A DNA stretch of 64,000 nucleotides. It comes from Salinisphaera sp002433465 (GTDB lineage Bacteria; Pseudomonadota; Gammaproteobacteria; Nevskiales; Salinisphaeraceae). The position numbers and the translations under genes are program-made. Shown piece by piece: positions 44,792 to 52,972 of the stretch. Position 1 is the first letter of the stretch. Each line of letters begins with the position of its first letter. The stretch lies in the NCBI RefSeq assembly GCF_040361435.1, contig NZ_APNL01000005.1, positions 124,001 through 188,000 on the forward strand, in the 5' to 3' direction. Under the pieces are notes generated by a model, which was given only the letters and a program-made list of their open reading frames with translations, did not search any database and had not been told where the DNA came from.

Positions 44792-45772
44792 ATGCGAGCA
44801 TTGCTCTGCAAACAATTCGGCCCGCCGGAAACGCTGGTAGTCGAGGAACAACCCACGCCTAAAGTCGGCCCCAAGCAGGTTCTTATCGACGTACAGGCCG
44901 CGGCGGTGAATTTCCCCGACAGCCTGATCATCGAAGACAAGTACCAGCTCAAGCCGGAGCTGCCCTTCTCGCCGGGCGGCGAGCTCGCGGGCGTGGTCAA
45001 TACCGTGGGCGATGAGGTCAAGCATCTCAAGGCCGGCGACAACGTGATCGCCTTCACCGGCTATGGCGCCATGGCCGAACAGATCGCCACCGACGCCAAC
45101 CGGGTGATCCCGATGCCCGACGGCGTGGACCACGTCACCGCCAGCGCGTTCGTGATGACCTATGGCACCACCTACCATGCGCTGGCCGACCGGGCCGAAC
45201 TCAAATCCGGCGAAACCCTGCTCGTACTCGGTGCCGCCGGCGGCGTGGGCCTGGCCGCGATCGAGCTGGGCAAGGCCTTGGGCGCGCATGTGATTGCCGC
45301 TGCCTCCAGCGAAGAAAAACTGGCGGTCTGTCGCGAACACGGCGCGGATGAAACCATCAACTACGTCGAGGAAGACCTCAAGGACGCGATCAAGGCCCGT
45401 ACCGACGGGCGCGGCGTGGACGTGGTCTATGACCCGGTCGGCGGCGACATGACCGAAAAAGCCCTGCGCGGCACGGCCTGGCGCGGGCGTTTGCTGGTGA
45501 TCGGCTTCGCCGCCGGCGAGATCCCCAAACCGCCGCTCAATCTCGCCCTGCTCAAGGGCTGTTCGATCGTGGGCGTGTTCTGGGGCTCGTTCACCCAGCG
45601 TGAACCCGAAGAGAACCAGAAGCAGCTCAAGCAGATCTTTGCCTGGCTGGCCGAAGGCAAGCTGCGCCCGCATGTGTCGGGAACCTACCCGCTCGAACGC
45701 GGCGGCGAGGCAATCAGCGTGCTGGCCTCGCGCAAGGCGGCCGGCAAGCTGGTCATCAAACCGCAGGAATAG
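44792..45772 (+). CDS. NADPH:quinone oxidoreductase family protein
   Basis: A 326-residue zinc-independent medium-chain reductase. Seen: AAAVNFPDSLIIEDKYQLKPELPFSPGGELAG (substrate domain, lacking zinc cysteines), LVLGAAGGVGLAAIELGKALGAHVIAAASSEEK (NADPH fold) and DVVYDPVGGDMTEKALR. It reduces quinones or conjugated ketones with NADPH; substrate not predictable. GAGGAG lies 7 bases before the ATG at 44792; the longer frame is rejected. A GC hairpin follows. Confidence 0.9.
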   Translation: MRALLCKQFGPPETLVVEEQPTPKVGPKQVLIDVQAAAVNFPDSLIIEDKYQLKPELPFSPGGELAGVVNTVGDEVKHLKAGDNVIAFTGYGAMAEQIATDANRVIPMPDGVDHVTASAFVMTYGTTYHALADRAELKSGETLLVLGAAGGVGLAAIELGKALGAHVIAAASSEEKLAVCREHGADETINYVEEDLKDAIKARTDGRGVDVVYDPVGGDMTEKALRGTAWRGRLLVIGFAAGEIPKPPLNLALLKGCSIVGVFWGSFTQREPEENQKQLKQIFAWLAEGKLRPHVSGTYPLERGGEAISVLASRKAAGKLVIKPQE

Positions 45773-45780
45773 TCTGATCG

Positions 45781-45810
45781 GCCGGCCCGGCCGAACCGCG
45801 CCGGGCCGGC
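45781..45810. terminator. GC hairpin after the quinone reductase gene
   Basis: A perfect 10-bp stem (gccggcccgg / ccgggccggc) with a 10-base loop, 8 bases past the stop codon. There is no T run directly after it, so efficiency is uncertain. Confidence 0.5.
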
Positions 45811-45919
45811 ACTGCCCTATTTCGTTCACGCGGCAACGCGGCGATGTTGTCATGCAAACGACATCGACGCGTCATCCCAGCGTTATCTGTACGACCCACA
45901 CTGCGCTCCATTGCAAGCC

Positions 45920-45941
45920 GGCTGTCATATCAATGACAGCC
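45920..45941. promoter_or_regulatory. inverted repeat upstream of the sulfolipid genes
   Basis: A perfect 9-bp inverted repeat GGCTGTCAT-atca-ATGACAGCC ending 17 bases before the glycosyltransferase ATG. The left arm contains CTGTCATA, which equals half of a Pho box, but the other half is inverted rather than direct, so it is not a standard Pho box. It may be an operator or a leader hairpin near the ribosome site. Confidence 0.45.
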
Positions 45942-45958
45942 CCGCAACGAGGAGCCGC

Positions 45959-47005
45959 ATGCGTATCGCATTGCTCACCGACGCGTGGAAGCCGCAGGTC
46001 AACGGGGTGGTCACCGCCCTGACGGCCCTGGTTCGAGAACTGGAAGCCGCCGGACACGACGTGCTCGTCATTCATCCGGGCCTGTTCGTGACCGTGCCCT
46101 GCCCCACCTATACCGAAATCCGGCTCGCGGCCGCGCCGCTGCCCGGCGTTGCACGCCGCCTGCAGCGCTTCGTGCCGGACGCAGTGCATATCGCCACCGA
46201 AGGCAGCGTCGGTCTGGCCGGCTGGCTGTACTGTCGCCTGCGCGGCTGGCGTTTCACCACCTCTTTTCATACCCGCTTTCCGGAATATATCAACGCGCGC
46301 TGGCCGCTGGTGCCGGTGGGCCTGGGCTATCGGGTGCTCAATCTGTTTCATAGCCATAGCGTGCGCACCATGGTGAGCACACGCCCGTTGGCCGACTATC
46401 TGAGCGATCGCGGTTTCTCGCGGCTGGCCCTGTGGGGACGCGGCGTGGACACCCGCCTGTTTCGCCCCGTGCAACCGGCCACACTCGATCTGCCCGGCCC
46501 GGTGTTCATGTATTTCGGCCGGGTGGCACCGGAAAAGAACGTGGAAGCGTTCCTCCAGCTCGACCTGCCCGGCAGCAAGCTGGTGGTCGGCGACGGCCCG
46601 GCCCGCGCCGACCTGGAACGCCGCTATCCCGAGGCCTGTTTCGTGGGTATGCGCCTGGGCGAAGACCTGGTGCGCCATATCTGTGCGGCCGACTGCATGG
46701 TCTTTCCCAGCAAGACCGACACGCTCGGGCTGGTGCTCATGGAAGCCATGGCCTGTGGCGTACCGGTCGCCGCCTATCCGGTCACCGGGCCGCTCCAGGT
46801 GGTACAGCCCGGCGTCACCGGCGTGCTCGACGACGATCTGCAGGCCGCCGCGCTGGCGGCGCTCGAACTCAACGGTGAGGCCGGCATCGCCTATGCGCGA
46901 GCCAACAGCTGGGCAGCCTCGGCGGCCGAATTCGCCGCACAGCTTGCCCCGGCGCGTCGACCCCACCTGCGCTTTACCCCCCCGACCCTGGAGAACGCGC
47001 AATGA
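45959..47005 (+). CDS. group 1 glycosyltransferase, probable sulfoquinovosyl or lipid glycosyltransferase
   Basis: A 348-residue GT-B fold transferase: N-terminal RIALLTDAWKPQVNGVVTAL, FHTRFPEY, WGRGVDTRLFRP at the domain join, GRVAPEKNVEAFL and SKTDTLGLVLMEAMACGVPVAAYPVTGP for the nucleotide-sugar site. Relatives transfer sugars to diacylglycerol (SqdX/SQD2) or mannose to lipids. Its end overlaps the start of a UDP-sulfoquinovose synthase gene by four bases, which favours sulfoquinovose as the donor sugar. GAGGAG precedes the ATG at 45959; the frame upstream is rejected. Substrate is inferred from context. Confidence 0.85.
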   Translation: MRIALLTDAWKPQVNGVVTALTALVRELEAAGHDVLVIHPGLFVTVPCPTYTEIRLAAAPLPGVARRLQRFVPDAVHIATEGSVGLAGWLYCRLRGWRFTTSFHTRFPEYINARWPLVPVGLGYRVLNLFHSHSVRTMVSTRPLADYLSDRGFSRLALWGRGVDTRLFRPVQPATLDLPGPVFMYFGRVAPEKNVEAFLQLDLPGSKLVVGDGPARADLERRYPEACFVGMRLGEDLVRHICAADCMVFPSKTDTLGLVLMEAMACGVPVAAYPVTGPLQVVQPGVTGVLDDDLQAAALAALELNGEAGIAYARANSWAASAAEFAAQLAPARRPHLRFTPPTLENAQ

Positions 47006-48195
47006 AAGTCCTCATACTCGGCGGCGACGGCTTCTGTGGCTGGCCCACGGCATTGCACCTGTCCGGTCAGGGCCACGATGTGACCCTCATCGACAACCTT
47101 TCCCGACGACATATCGACAACGAGCTGGGGGTGAGTTCGCTGACCCCCATATCGCCCATCGATATCCGACTGGCGGCCTGGAAGGAGCTGACCGGGCGCA
47201 CCATCGCCGCGCTGCATATGGATGTCGCGCGCGAATACGATCGCCTGGAAGCGACCATCGACCGGCTCGCCCCGGATGCCATCGTGCATTTCGCCGAACA
47301 GCGCTCGGCGCCCTATTCCATGAAGCATGCACGAGCCAAGCGCTACACCGTCGAAAACAACCTCGCTGCGACCCAGAACGTGCTTTGCGCGCTGGTGGAA
47401 ACCGGTATCGACGCCCATCTGGTGCATCTGGGCACCATGGGCGTCTACGGCTATGGCGGCGGGCTGCGTATTCCCGAGGGCTATCTCACTGTCGAGGTCG
47501 ACGACAGCACCGGTGCGCGTACCCAGCGCGAGATCCTGTTCCCGCCGGACCCGGGCAGCATCTACCACATGACCAAGACCCAGGATCAGCTGCTGTTCTA
47601 TTTCTACAACAAGAACGACGGCCTGCGTATTACCGATCTGCATCAGGGCGTGGTCTGGGGCACCCAGACGCGCGAGACGCGGCTGGACGAACGCCTGATC
47701 AATCGCTTCGACTACGACGGCGATTACGGCACCGTGCTCAACCGCTTTCTCATGCAGGCCGCGGTTGGCCACGACCTGACCGTGCACGGCAGTGGCGGCC
47801 AGACCCGCGCTTTCATCCATATCCAGGACACGGTGCGCTGTATCGAAATGGCGATCGGCAACGCCCCGGCCGCCGGCGAACGGGTACGCATCTACAACCA
47901 GATGACCGAAACCTGGCGCGTAGGCGAACTGGCCAAACTGGTGGCCCGCATGACCGGCGCGAAAATCGCCCACCTGCCCAATCCGCGCCGCGAAGCGCCG
48001 GAAAACGATCTGTGTGTGGAAAACGCCTGCCTGCTGGACCTGGGCCTCGACCCGACCACCCTGCGCGACAGCTTGCTCAGCGAAATAATCGATATCGCGC
48101 AGCACTATGCCCACCGCTGCGACGAAAGCCGTATTCTCTCGACCTCACAGTGGGTACGTCCGCGAACGGCGCAATCGCAGGCGGTCGCCTCCTGA
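47002..48195 (+). CDS. sqdB: UDP-sulfoquinovose synthase (SqdB/SQD1 type)
   Basis: A 397-residue extended SDR enzyme. It makes UDP-sulfoquinovose from UDP-glucose and sulfite. Strong family features: LILGGDGFCGWPTALHLS with the NAD loop, DNLSRRHIDNELGVSSLTPI, HFAEQRSAPYSM, TMGVYGYGG with the catalytic Thr/Tyr region, YHMTKTQDQLLFYFY with the Tyr-x-x-x-Lys analogue, and HQGVVWGTQTRET. Length matches plant SQD1 without transit peptide and bacterial SqdB. Overlap with the upstream glycosyltransferase marks a two-gene operon for the sulfolipid SQDG or another sulfoquinovose glycan. Confidence 0.92.
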   Translation: MKVLILGGDGFCGWPTALHLSGQGHDVTLIDNLSRRHIDNELGVSSLTPISPIDIRLAAWKELTGRTIAALHMDVAREYDRLEATIDRLAPDAIVHFAEQRSAPYSMKHARAKRYTVENNLAATQNVLCALVETGIDAHLVHLGTMGVYGYGGGLRIPEGYLTVEVDDSTGARTQREILFPPDPGSIYHMTKTQDQLLFYFYNKNDGLRITDLHQGVVWGTQTRETRLDERLINRFDYDGDYGTVLNRFLMQAAVGHDLTVHGSGGQTRAFIHIQDTVRCIEMAIGNAPAAGERVRIYNQMTETWRVGELAKLVARMTGAKIAHLPNPRREAPENDLCVENACLLDLGLDPTTLRDSLLSEIIDIAQHYAHRCDESRILSTSQWVRPRTAQSQAVAS

Positions 48196-48217
48196 GCAAA
48201 AAACAGGTCGCGTTCAA

Positions 48218-48245
48218 TTGAGTGGCGCCCACACTGACCTATAAT
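48218..48245 (+). promoter_or_regulatory. sigma-70 type promoter
   Basis: TTGAGT, 16 bases, then a perfect TATAAT. It lies 22 bases past the sqdB stop codon. If used, transcription starts near 48252, which excludes the GTG at 48222 and fixes the following gene's start at the GTG at 48276. Confidence 0.65.
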
Positions 48246-48275
48246 CTGGGCTCGTCTCGAACCCGGTACGCTGCT

Positions 48276-49310
48276 GTGCAAACCGACGGTCGCTGGACCC
48301 TCGCCGCGCTGACCACGGCGCTGCTGCTGCTCTACTTCACGCCGTGGCTGGCGCTGGGCCACGGCGTCGAATCTTCCGGCCTCGGGCTATGGATCGAATT
48401 GCCCGCGCTACTGCGGCCAATCGACCGCTTCGGCATCGGCGAATACGCAGCGCCCGTGCTGGGCTGGTCGATCCCGCTGATTGGCGCGGTCGGCGTCGTC
48501 CAAAGCGCCCGCGGCAGGGTCAGTCTCTGCGCATTGGCGCTCGCCGCGAGCGTGTTCAGCCTGATCGCCTTCGGCCTATGGCTGTCGCGCTGGCCGCAAA
48601 CGCCCAGCCTGGCCACCCTGCCGCTGACCCATGCCGGACTCGCGGTGGTCGCAGGCGCCGTGCTCGTGCTCGGCTTGAACGTTCTCGGCGCGCTACTACG
48701 GCCGCGCCTGGAAGAAAGACTGGGCATCAGCGAGCGGCGTCGCCGCGACGGCACCGTCGCAATCGATGTCGACCGGCAGCGCTGGCGGCCACTATGGCGT
48801 TTACTCTATTCCGTGGCCAACGTCGCCATCGTCTACGTGGCCGCCGTGCTCTGGACGCGTTACCACCTGTTCGCGCTCGCCGATCGCTTCGCCCTGCCGG
48901 TAACCGCCGGTATGACCGTCGTGATCGCGCTGGCCGGACTTTGGGTGGTTCGATCCGCGCTGGGGCGCGCACCCTATGCCCGAATCGTGATCGACTATGA
49001 CTCGTTGCGCGTGATTACCGGCGGCGAACGTGGTCGCTACGCCCGTGGCCATATCGGCGGACTCTACGTGCCGCAGCAGGCCGAAGACGGGGTCCGCGAC
49101 TACTACAACGATGCGCCGAACGCACAGACGCTAACCCTGCCGGTCACCACGAGCGGCTCGCCCACGCCGCAGGCCGGCGGGCTGTTACGTACCCCGCGTG
49201 CCAGCGTCATGATGCGCATGCGTGATCGTACGGTCGCACTCGCCCATCATCTGCGCCCGGCCCAGGCCAAGGAACTGGTACGTCGGCTTACGATTCGCCT
49301 GCTGGACTGA
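48276..49310 (+). CDS. multi-pass membrane protein of unknown function
   Basis: A 344-residue protein with about six membrane helices: residues near 8-25, 55-75, 80-103 and 115-138, then after a charged loop (LEERLGISERRRRDG) two more near 178-195 and 205-226. A cytoplasmic-looking C-terminal domain of about 115 residues follows (ARIVIDYDSLRVITGGERGRYARGHI). I do not recognise a family. The start is set by the promoter at 48218; the longer GTG start at 48222 would lie inside that promoter. It follows the sulfolipid pair but has its own promoter. Confidence 0.7.
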   Translation: MQTDGRWTLAALTTALLLLYFTPWLALGHGVESSGLGLWIELPALLRPIDRFGIGEYAAPVLGWSIPLIGAVGVVQSARGRVSLCALALAASVFSLIAFGLWLSRWPQTPSLATLPLTHAGLAVVAGAVLVLGLNVLGALLRPRLEERLGISERRRRDGTVAIDVDRQRWRPLWRLLYSVANVAIVYVAAVLWTRYHLFALADRFALPVTAGMTVVIALAGLWVVRSALGRAPYARIVIDYDSLRVITGGERGRYARGHIGGLYVPQQAEDGVRDYYNDAPNAQTLTLPVTTSGSPTPQAGGLLRTPRASVMMRMRDRTVALAHHLRPAQAKELVRRLTIRLLD

Positions 49311-49332
49311 GCCGGCCGCAACAATGGCCGGC
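49311..49332. terminator. GC hairpin between convergent genes
   Basis: A 7-bp stem (gccggcc / ggccggc) with an 8-base loop, between the stop codons of the membrane protein gene and the ArsA-type ATPase gene. No T run, so only a weak terminator call. Confidence 0.4.
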
Positions 49333-49340
49333 CAAGCGAA

Positions 49341-50312
49341 TCACCGATGGCTCGCGGGCGCCGCCAGGCGCTCGGCCAGCGCATCGAGCTGATCGCGGCC
49401 AACGATATCGCGTGCGCTCTGAGCGACCTCGATGAGTTCATGGCCGGCGAAGCGCTGCCGTATCTCGGTGAGGTATTCGTTCTGCTGTGCCACCCGTTCG
49501 GTTATGAAGGCGCTGCTCGCATCGGCCGGCCAGAGCCGATTCACGTACAGCGCGCCCACCGGGATATGCGTATCGCTCAGCTGCTCGATGACCCGCGCTG
49601 TTTCCTCGATCGGCAGCCGTTCGGCCTGCAGCACCGGATGGAAAACCGATTCGTCGTGCAGGCGCTGACGGGCCTGGGCGAAGCGTTCGGCACGCTGGCG
49701 CAGGCGGGTGAGCACCCGATCCTCGCGCTCGGGCTCGCTCACCCCGGCCATCGAACGCCACATGCCCTGAAGCTTGTTGACCTTGGCGCGCTGGGCCTGC
49801 AGACCTTCCACCCAGGCACCCAGCATGGAGGGCAGCGTAAGCAGGCGCAGGGTATGACCACTCGGCGCGGTATCGAACACCACCCGGTCGAAACGCTGCG
49901 GACACCATTCCATGATCCGGGTAAAGCGATCGAACAAGGCCGATTCGGCGGTACCCGGTGCCTGGACGGCGAGCTTCAGGTGCCGGTCGAGCGCCGGCAG
50001 CACAGCCTTGGACACGGCGGATTCCGCATCCTCGCGAATGCCCTCGACGTAGGCCTTCGCATCGGCCTCGGGGTCGATTTCCATCGCCCAGAGATTGTCG
50101 CCCGCCGCGCTCGGCTCGCCGCTCAGTCGCGTTTCGAGCAGGTCGGACACCGAGTGTGCCGGATCGGTCGATACCAGCAGCGTACGCTCGCCAGCGGCCG
50201 CCAGCCGCAGCGCGTTGGCCGCGGCAAGCGTGGTCTTGCCGACCCCGCCCTTGCCGCCGAACAGATAGAACCGCGTGGGCAGATCGTTGCGATGTGTATG
50301 CGAGTGCGCCAT
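49341..50312 (-). CDS. ArsA/Get3 family ATPase
   Basis: A 323-residue single-domain ATPase. Deviant Walker A FGGKGGVGKTTLAAANAL, switch I VSTDPAHSVSDLLE, and switch II VVFDTAPSGHTLRLLTLP are intact. It lacks the second half of two-domain ArsA, and shows no obvious CxxC. Family members move arsenite or deliver tail-anchored membrane proteins; bacterial single-domain ones are mostly unexplained. It is the last of four leftward genes beginning with a CstA transporter, 128 bases after the cory-CC-star gene. Confidence 0.9.
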   Translation of the reverse strand: MAHSHTHRNDLPTRFYLFGGKGGVGKTTLAAANALRLAAAGERTLLVSTDPAHSVSDLLETRLSGEPSAAGDNLWAMEIDPEADAKAYVEGIREDAESAVSKAVLPALDRHLKLAVQAPGTAESALFDRFTRIMEWCPQRFDRVVFDTAPSGHTLRLLTLPSMLGAWVEGLQAQRAKVNKLQGMWRSMAGVSEPEREDRVLTRLRQRAERFAQARQRLHDESVFHPVLQAERLPIEETARVIEQLSDTHIPVGALYVNRLWPADASSAFITERVAQQNEYLTEIRQRFAGHELIEVAQSARDIVGRDQLDALAERLAAPASHR

Positions 50313-50440
50313 GGCGATAGTCTGCCAGTCGGCCGGGCGTTACGGGGCCAAGCTAGAGGTACAACGGTGCTTGCAGGCAGGCGTTTCGCGCCATGCGGGC
50401 CCGGCAGGCAGACCGTCACCGCGCCCGGGCAGGCCTTGGC

Positions 50441-50701
50441 TCAGCAGCAAACGCCCGCTTCGGGAAACGTTTCCATACCCATGCGCTGATGCCAGCGATG
50501 AAAGGCCTCGATCAGGTCGGGATAGAGCTCGAGGGCATAGTAGTCGGCGGGCCCGGGAATACCCAGGGCCTCGAGAAACAACAGCGCCACCAGCACGTCT
50601 TCTTCCGAACGCGCTTCGCGGGCGATGCCGGCACGCCAGGGCGCCATGAACAGTTCGTCGTGATAATCGGAAAAACGTTGCCAGAGGCTCTTGTCGGTCA
50701 T
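50441..50701 (-). CDS. cory-CC-star protein
   Basis: An 86-residue protein that ends exactly in Cys-Cys-stop, the feature that names the cory-CC-star family. The core is helical: SLWQRFSDYHDELFMAPWRAGIAREARSEEDVLVALLFLEALGIPGPADYYALELYPDLIEAFHRWHQRMGME. Function unknown; a C-terminal Cys pair suggests metal or thiol exchange. The ATG overlaps the upstream stop codon (ATGA). Family recognised from memory. Confidence 0.82.
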   Translation of the reverse strand: MTDKSLWQRFSDYHDELFMAPWRAGIAREARSEEDVLVALLFLEALGIPGPADYYALELYPDLIEAFHRWHQRMGMETFPEAGVCC

Positions 50702-51195
50702 GGCTGTCGCTGCGTGTCTGCGGTAGGGCGAGCCGGCGAAGGCTGTTGCACCCTTGCCAGCACGGCGGCCATCACGCTCTGCGTATCGGGCAGGCGGCCC
50801 GAATAGAGCGTATTGCCGTCCACGACCACGGCCACCGGCGCGCCCGCCCGGGCCACGGCCCGCAGCGCGGTGAATACGCCCGCGCCATGGGCACGGGCGG
50901 CCCGCCAGACCGCAGGGTAGAGCCAGACGAGATTCCGCGGGTCGACCACGGTCAGTTCCAGATCCGGCACGGCGGCGGCCAGCGCCCGATAGATCTCGCC
51001 GACCTGTTCCATGCGTGCCCGGCTGTGGCTGAAATCGGCGGCGCCGCCGAGCGCCGTATGGCGTTCGCCCAGCCGGCCACAGCAACCCGAGCCGCTATGC
51101 TGGGCATCCTGTTCGCGCACCAGAATCACCTGGTGCACGCGCCCGCCCGCCAGCCTGCCGCGCACGGCAGGGTCGACGACGGACGCCGAACTCAC
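50698..51195 (-). CDS. Cys-Cys thioredoxin-like protein of the CstA operon
   Basis: A 165-residue protein. VHQVILVREQDAQHSGSGCCGRLG resembles a thioredoxin first strand and active-site loop with an adjacent Cys pair (residues 38-39) instead of CxxC. DLELTVVDPRNLVWLYPAVWRAARAHG and PVAVVVDGNTLYSGRLPD match the later strands. The fold call is by eye. The start is a GTG at 51195 that overlaps the CstA stop codon (GTGA), and its own stop overlaps the cory-CC-star start, so three genes are translationally coupled. Confidence 0.75.
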   Translation of the reverse strand: MSSASVVDPAVRGRLAGGRVHQVILVREQDAQHSGSGCCGRLGERHTALGGAADFSHSRARMEQVGEIYRALAAAVPDLELTVVDPRNLVWLYPAVWRAARAHGAGVFTALRAVARAGAPVAVVVDGNTLYSGRLPDTQSVMAAVLARVQQPSPARPTADTQRQP

Positions 51196-52898
51196 GATTC
51201 CTCGGCAGCCGCGCTCGGGTTGCGACGTTCACGGTTGAACGCCGTGAACGCTTCTACCACCAGCCAGGCCGCGAGCACGAAGATCGCGGCATCCATCACC
51301 AGCAGCAGCCAGTCGCCCTTGGCAAAGAAGTCGCCCAGGTTGAGCAGCAGCGCCCAGGTGGTCATGAACAGCAGGAACACCAGCGGAATCAGGGCTGCCA
51401 GCGGGTTGCGATTGCGGGCCAGCAGCCATACGCCGATGATCGACAGCGCGAGCCCGGCGGTGAGCTGGTTGGTGGTACCGAACAGCGTCCACAGACGGCC
51501 GAAGGCAAAACCCTTGCCGCCGGAACTGTCGCCGCCGGGCAGCAGTGCCAACCCCAGCGGAATCAGCACGGCGAGCGTGGTAAGCAGATTGACCCGGCCC
51601 ACCAGCGCCTTGACCCCGGCCAGCTCTGCGATCTCTTCCAGGATATAGCGCTGCAGGCGCACCCCGGTATCCATGGTGGTGCCGGCGAAGGTGATGACCA
51701 CCACCGCCGCGAACGTCGCGCCCAGCGTTGCCGGGATGCCGAGGTTGCTCAGAAAGTGGCCGGTGCCGGTCACGAAATGGCCGAGCGCGCCGCCGGAGGC
51801 CGCGCCGAAATCAGCGTACGCGGCGTTCCAGTCGCCGGCGGCGCCGAGGCCCGCGGTACAGGCCAGAATCGCGGCCAGCGCCAGTGCGCCTTCGCCCAGC
51901 GCGCCGCCGTAGCCGACGAAACGCGCCTCGGTTTCGTTACCCAGCTGTTTCGAGGTGGTCCCGGACGCGACCAGGCTGTGGAAGCCGGAAATCGCCCCGC
52001 AGGCCACGGTGATGAACAGATAGGGGAACCAGTGCGGCGAATTCGGCGCGACTTCATTGACCGCCGGCGCGCTGATCGTATCCCAGCCGATGAGTACACC
52101 GAGAAAGATCACCACCAGCGCGACGATCAGCTGCTGGCCGTTGATGTAATCGCGCGGCTGCAGCAGCACCCACACCGGCAGCCGTGAGGCAATCCAGGTA
52201 TAGGCAAAGATCAGGATGATCCAGGTCGTGCGCACCGACAGCCCGACCGCCTCGGCCAGCCCGTCGACGTAGATCGGATAGGCCTGGCCGACCGGGATTG
52301 CGGCATAGAGCAGCAACAGCCCCAGGATCGACGGGATGACGATCGATCGGCCCATGCGATAGGCCCACTGGCCGATGAACACGGCGATCGGGATCACGAT
52401 CAGCGCCGGTACCACCGCGCCCGGATTCTTTTCGAACAGAATCGCCATGACCACGCCGAACACCGCGTTCACGAGCGTGAGCAAGAAGAAGATGATGAGC
52501 AGAAACAGCGTACTCGCGCGCGCCGATACCACCTTGCCGGACAGGGTGCCGATATTCTGGCCGCGGTTGCGCGCGGAGACGACGATAGAGCCGAAGTCGT
52601 GCACGCCGGCCGCGAAGATCGTGCCCAGAATCACCCAGGTGAGTGCCGGCAGCCAGCCCCAGTAGACCGCAATCGCCGGGCCTACGATCGGCGCCGCACC
52701 CGCTACCGAGGTGAAGTGATGGCCAAGCAGTACGTGCTTGTGCGTGGGAACGAAGTCCACGCCGTCGCGCATGGCATGCGCCGGGGTGACGAAGTTCGGA
52801 TCGAGCCGATAGACCTTTTCTGCCAGATAGCGCGAGTAGAACTTGTAGGCGAAATAGAACGCCACCAGCGTGATCACGATTAGAAGAAAGGCCGGCAT
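51192..52898 (-). CDS. carbon starvation CstA family transporter
   Basis: A 568-residue membrane protein with about 16 helices. Family features: YLAEKVYRLDP and PTHKHVLLGHHFTSVAGAAPIVGPAIAVYWGWLPALTWVILGTIFAAGVHDFGS in the CstA domain, and SGFHSLVASGTTSKQLGNETEARFVGYGGALGEG. CstA-type proteins import pyruvate or peptides. It is shorter than E. coli CstA (701). GAGGAG precedes the ATG. First gene of the coupled run with two Cys-Cys proteins and an ArsA-type ATPase. Confidence 0.92.
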   Translation of the reverse strand: MPAFLLIVITLVAFYFAYKFYSRYLAEKVYRLDPNFVTPAHAMRDGVDFVPTHKHVLLGHHFTSVAGAAPIVGPAIAVYWGWLPALTWVILGTIFAAGVHDFGSIVVSARNRGQNIGTLSGKVVSARASTLFLLIIFFLLTLVNAVFGVVMAILFEKNPGAVVPALIVIPIAVFIGQWAYRMGRSIVIPSILGLLLLYAAIPVGQAYPIYVDGLAEAVGLSVRTTWIILIFAYTWIASRLPVWVLLQPRDYINGQQLIVALVVIFLGVLIGWDTISAPAVNEVAPNSPHWFPYLFITVACGAISGFHSLVASGTTSKQLGNETEARFVGYGGALGEGALALAAILACTAGLGAAGDWNAAYADFGAASGGALGHFVTGTGHFLSNLGIPATLGATFAAVVVITFAGTTMDTGVRLQRYILEEIAELAGVKALVGRVNLLTTLAVLIPLGLALLPGGDSSGGKGFAFGRLWTLFGTTNQLTAGLALSIIGVWLLARNRNPLAALIPLVFLLFMTTWALLLNLGDFFAKGDWLLLVMDAAIFVLAAWLVVEAFTAFNRERRNPSAAAEES

Positions 52899-52972
52899 AT
52901 CGTCTCCTCACGCTTTCGCGCCCCGCGTTCGGGCGCTGTACAGTCGGCAAATGCTAGCAACGCGCCCGACCT

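Noticed and set aside
45840..45870. Standard tandem Pho box before the sulfolipid genes
   Set aside because: TTGTCATGCAAACGACATC has one half-site; the second repeat is not in direct orientation with correct spacing.
46683..48221. 512-codon rightward frame across the glycosyltransferase and sqdB
   Set aside because: Out of frame with both conserved proteins; Arg- and Pro-rich with no motif.
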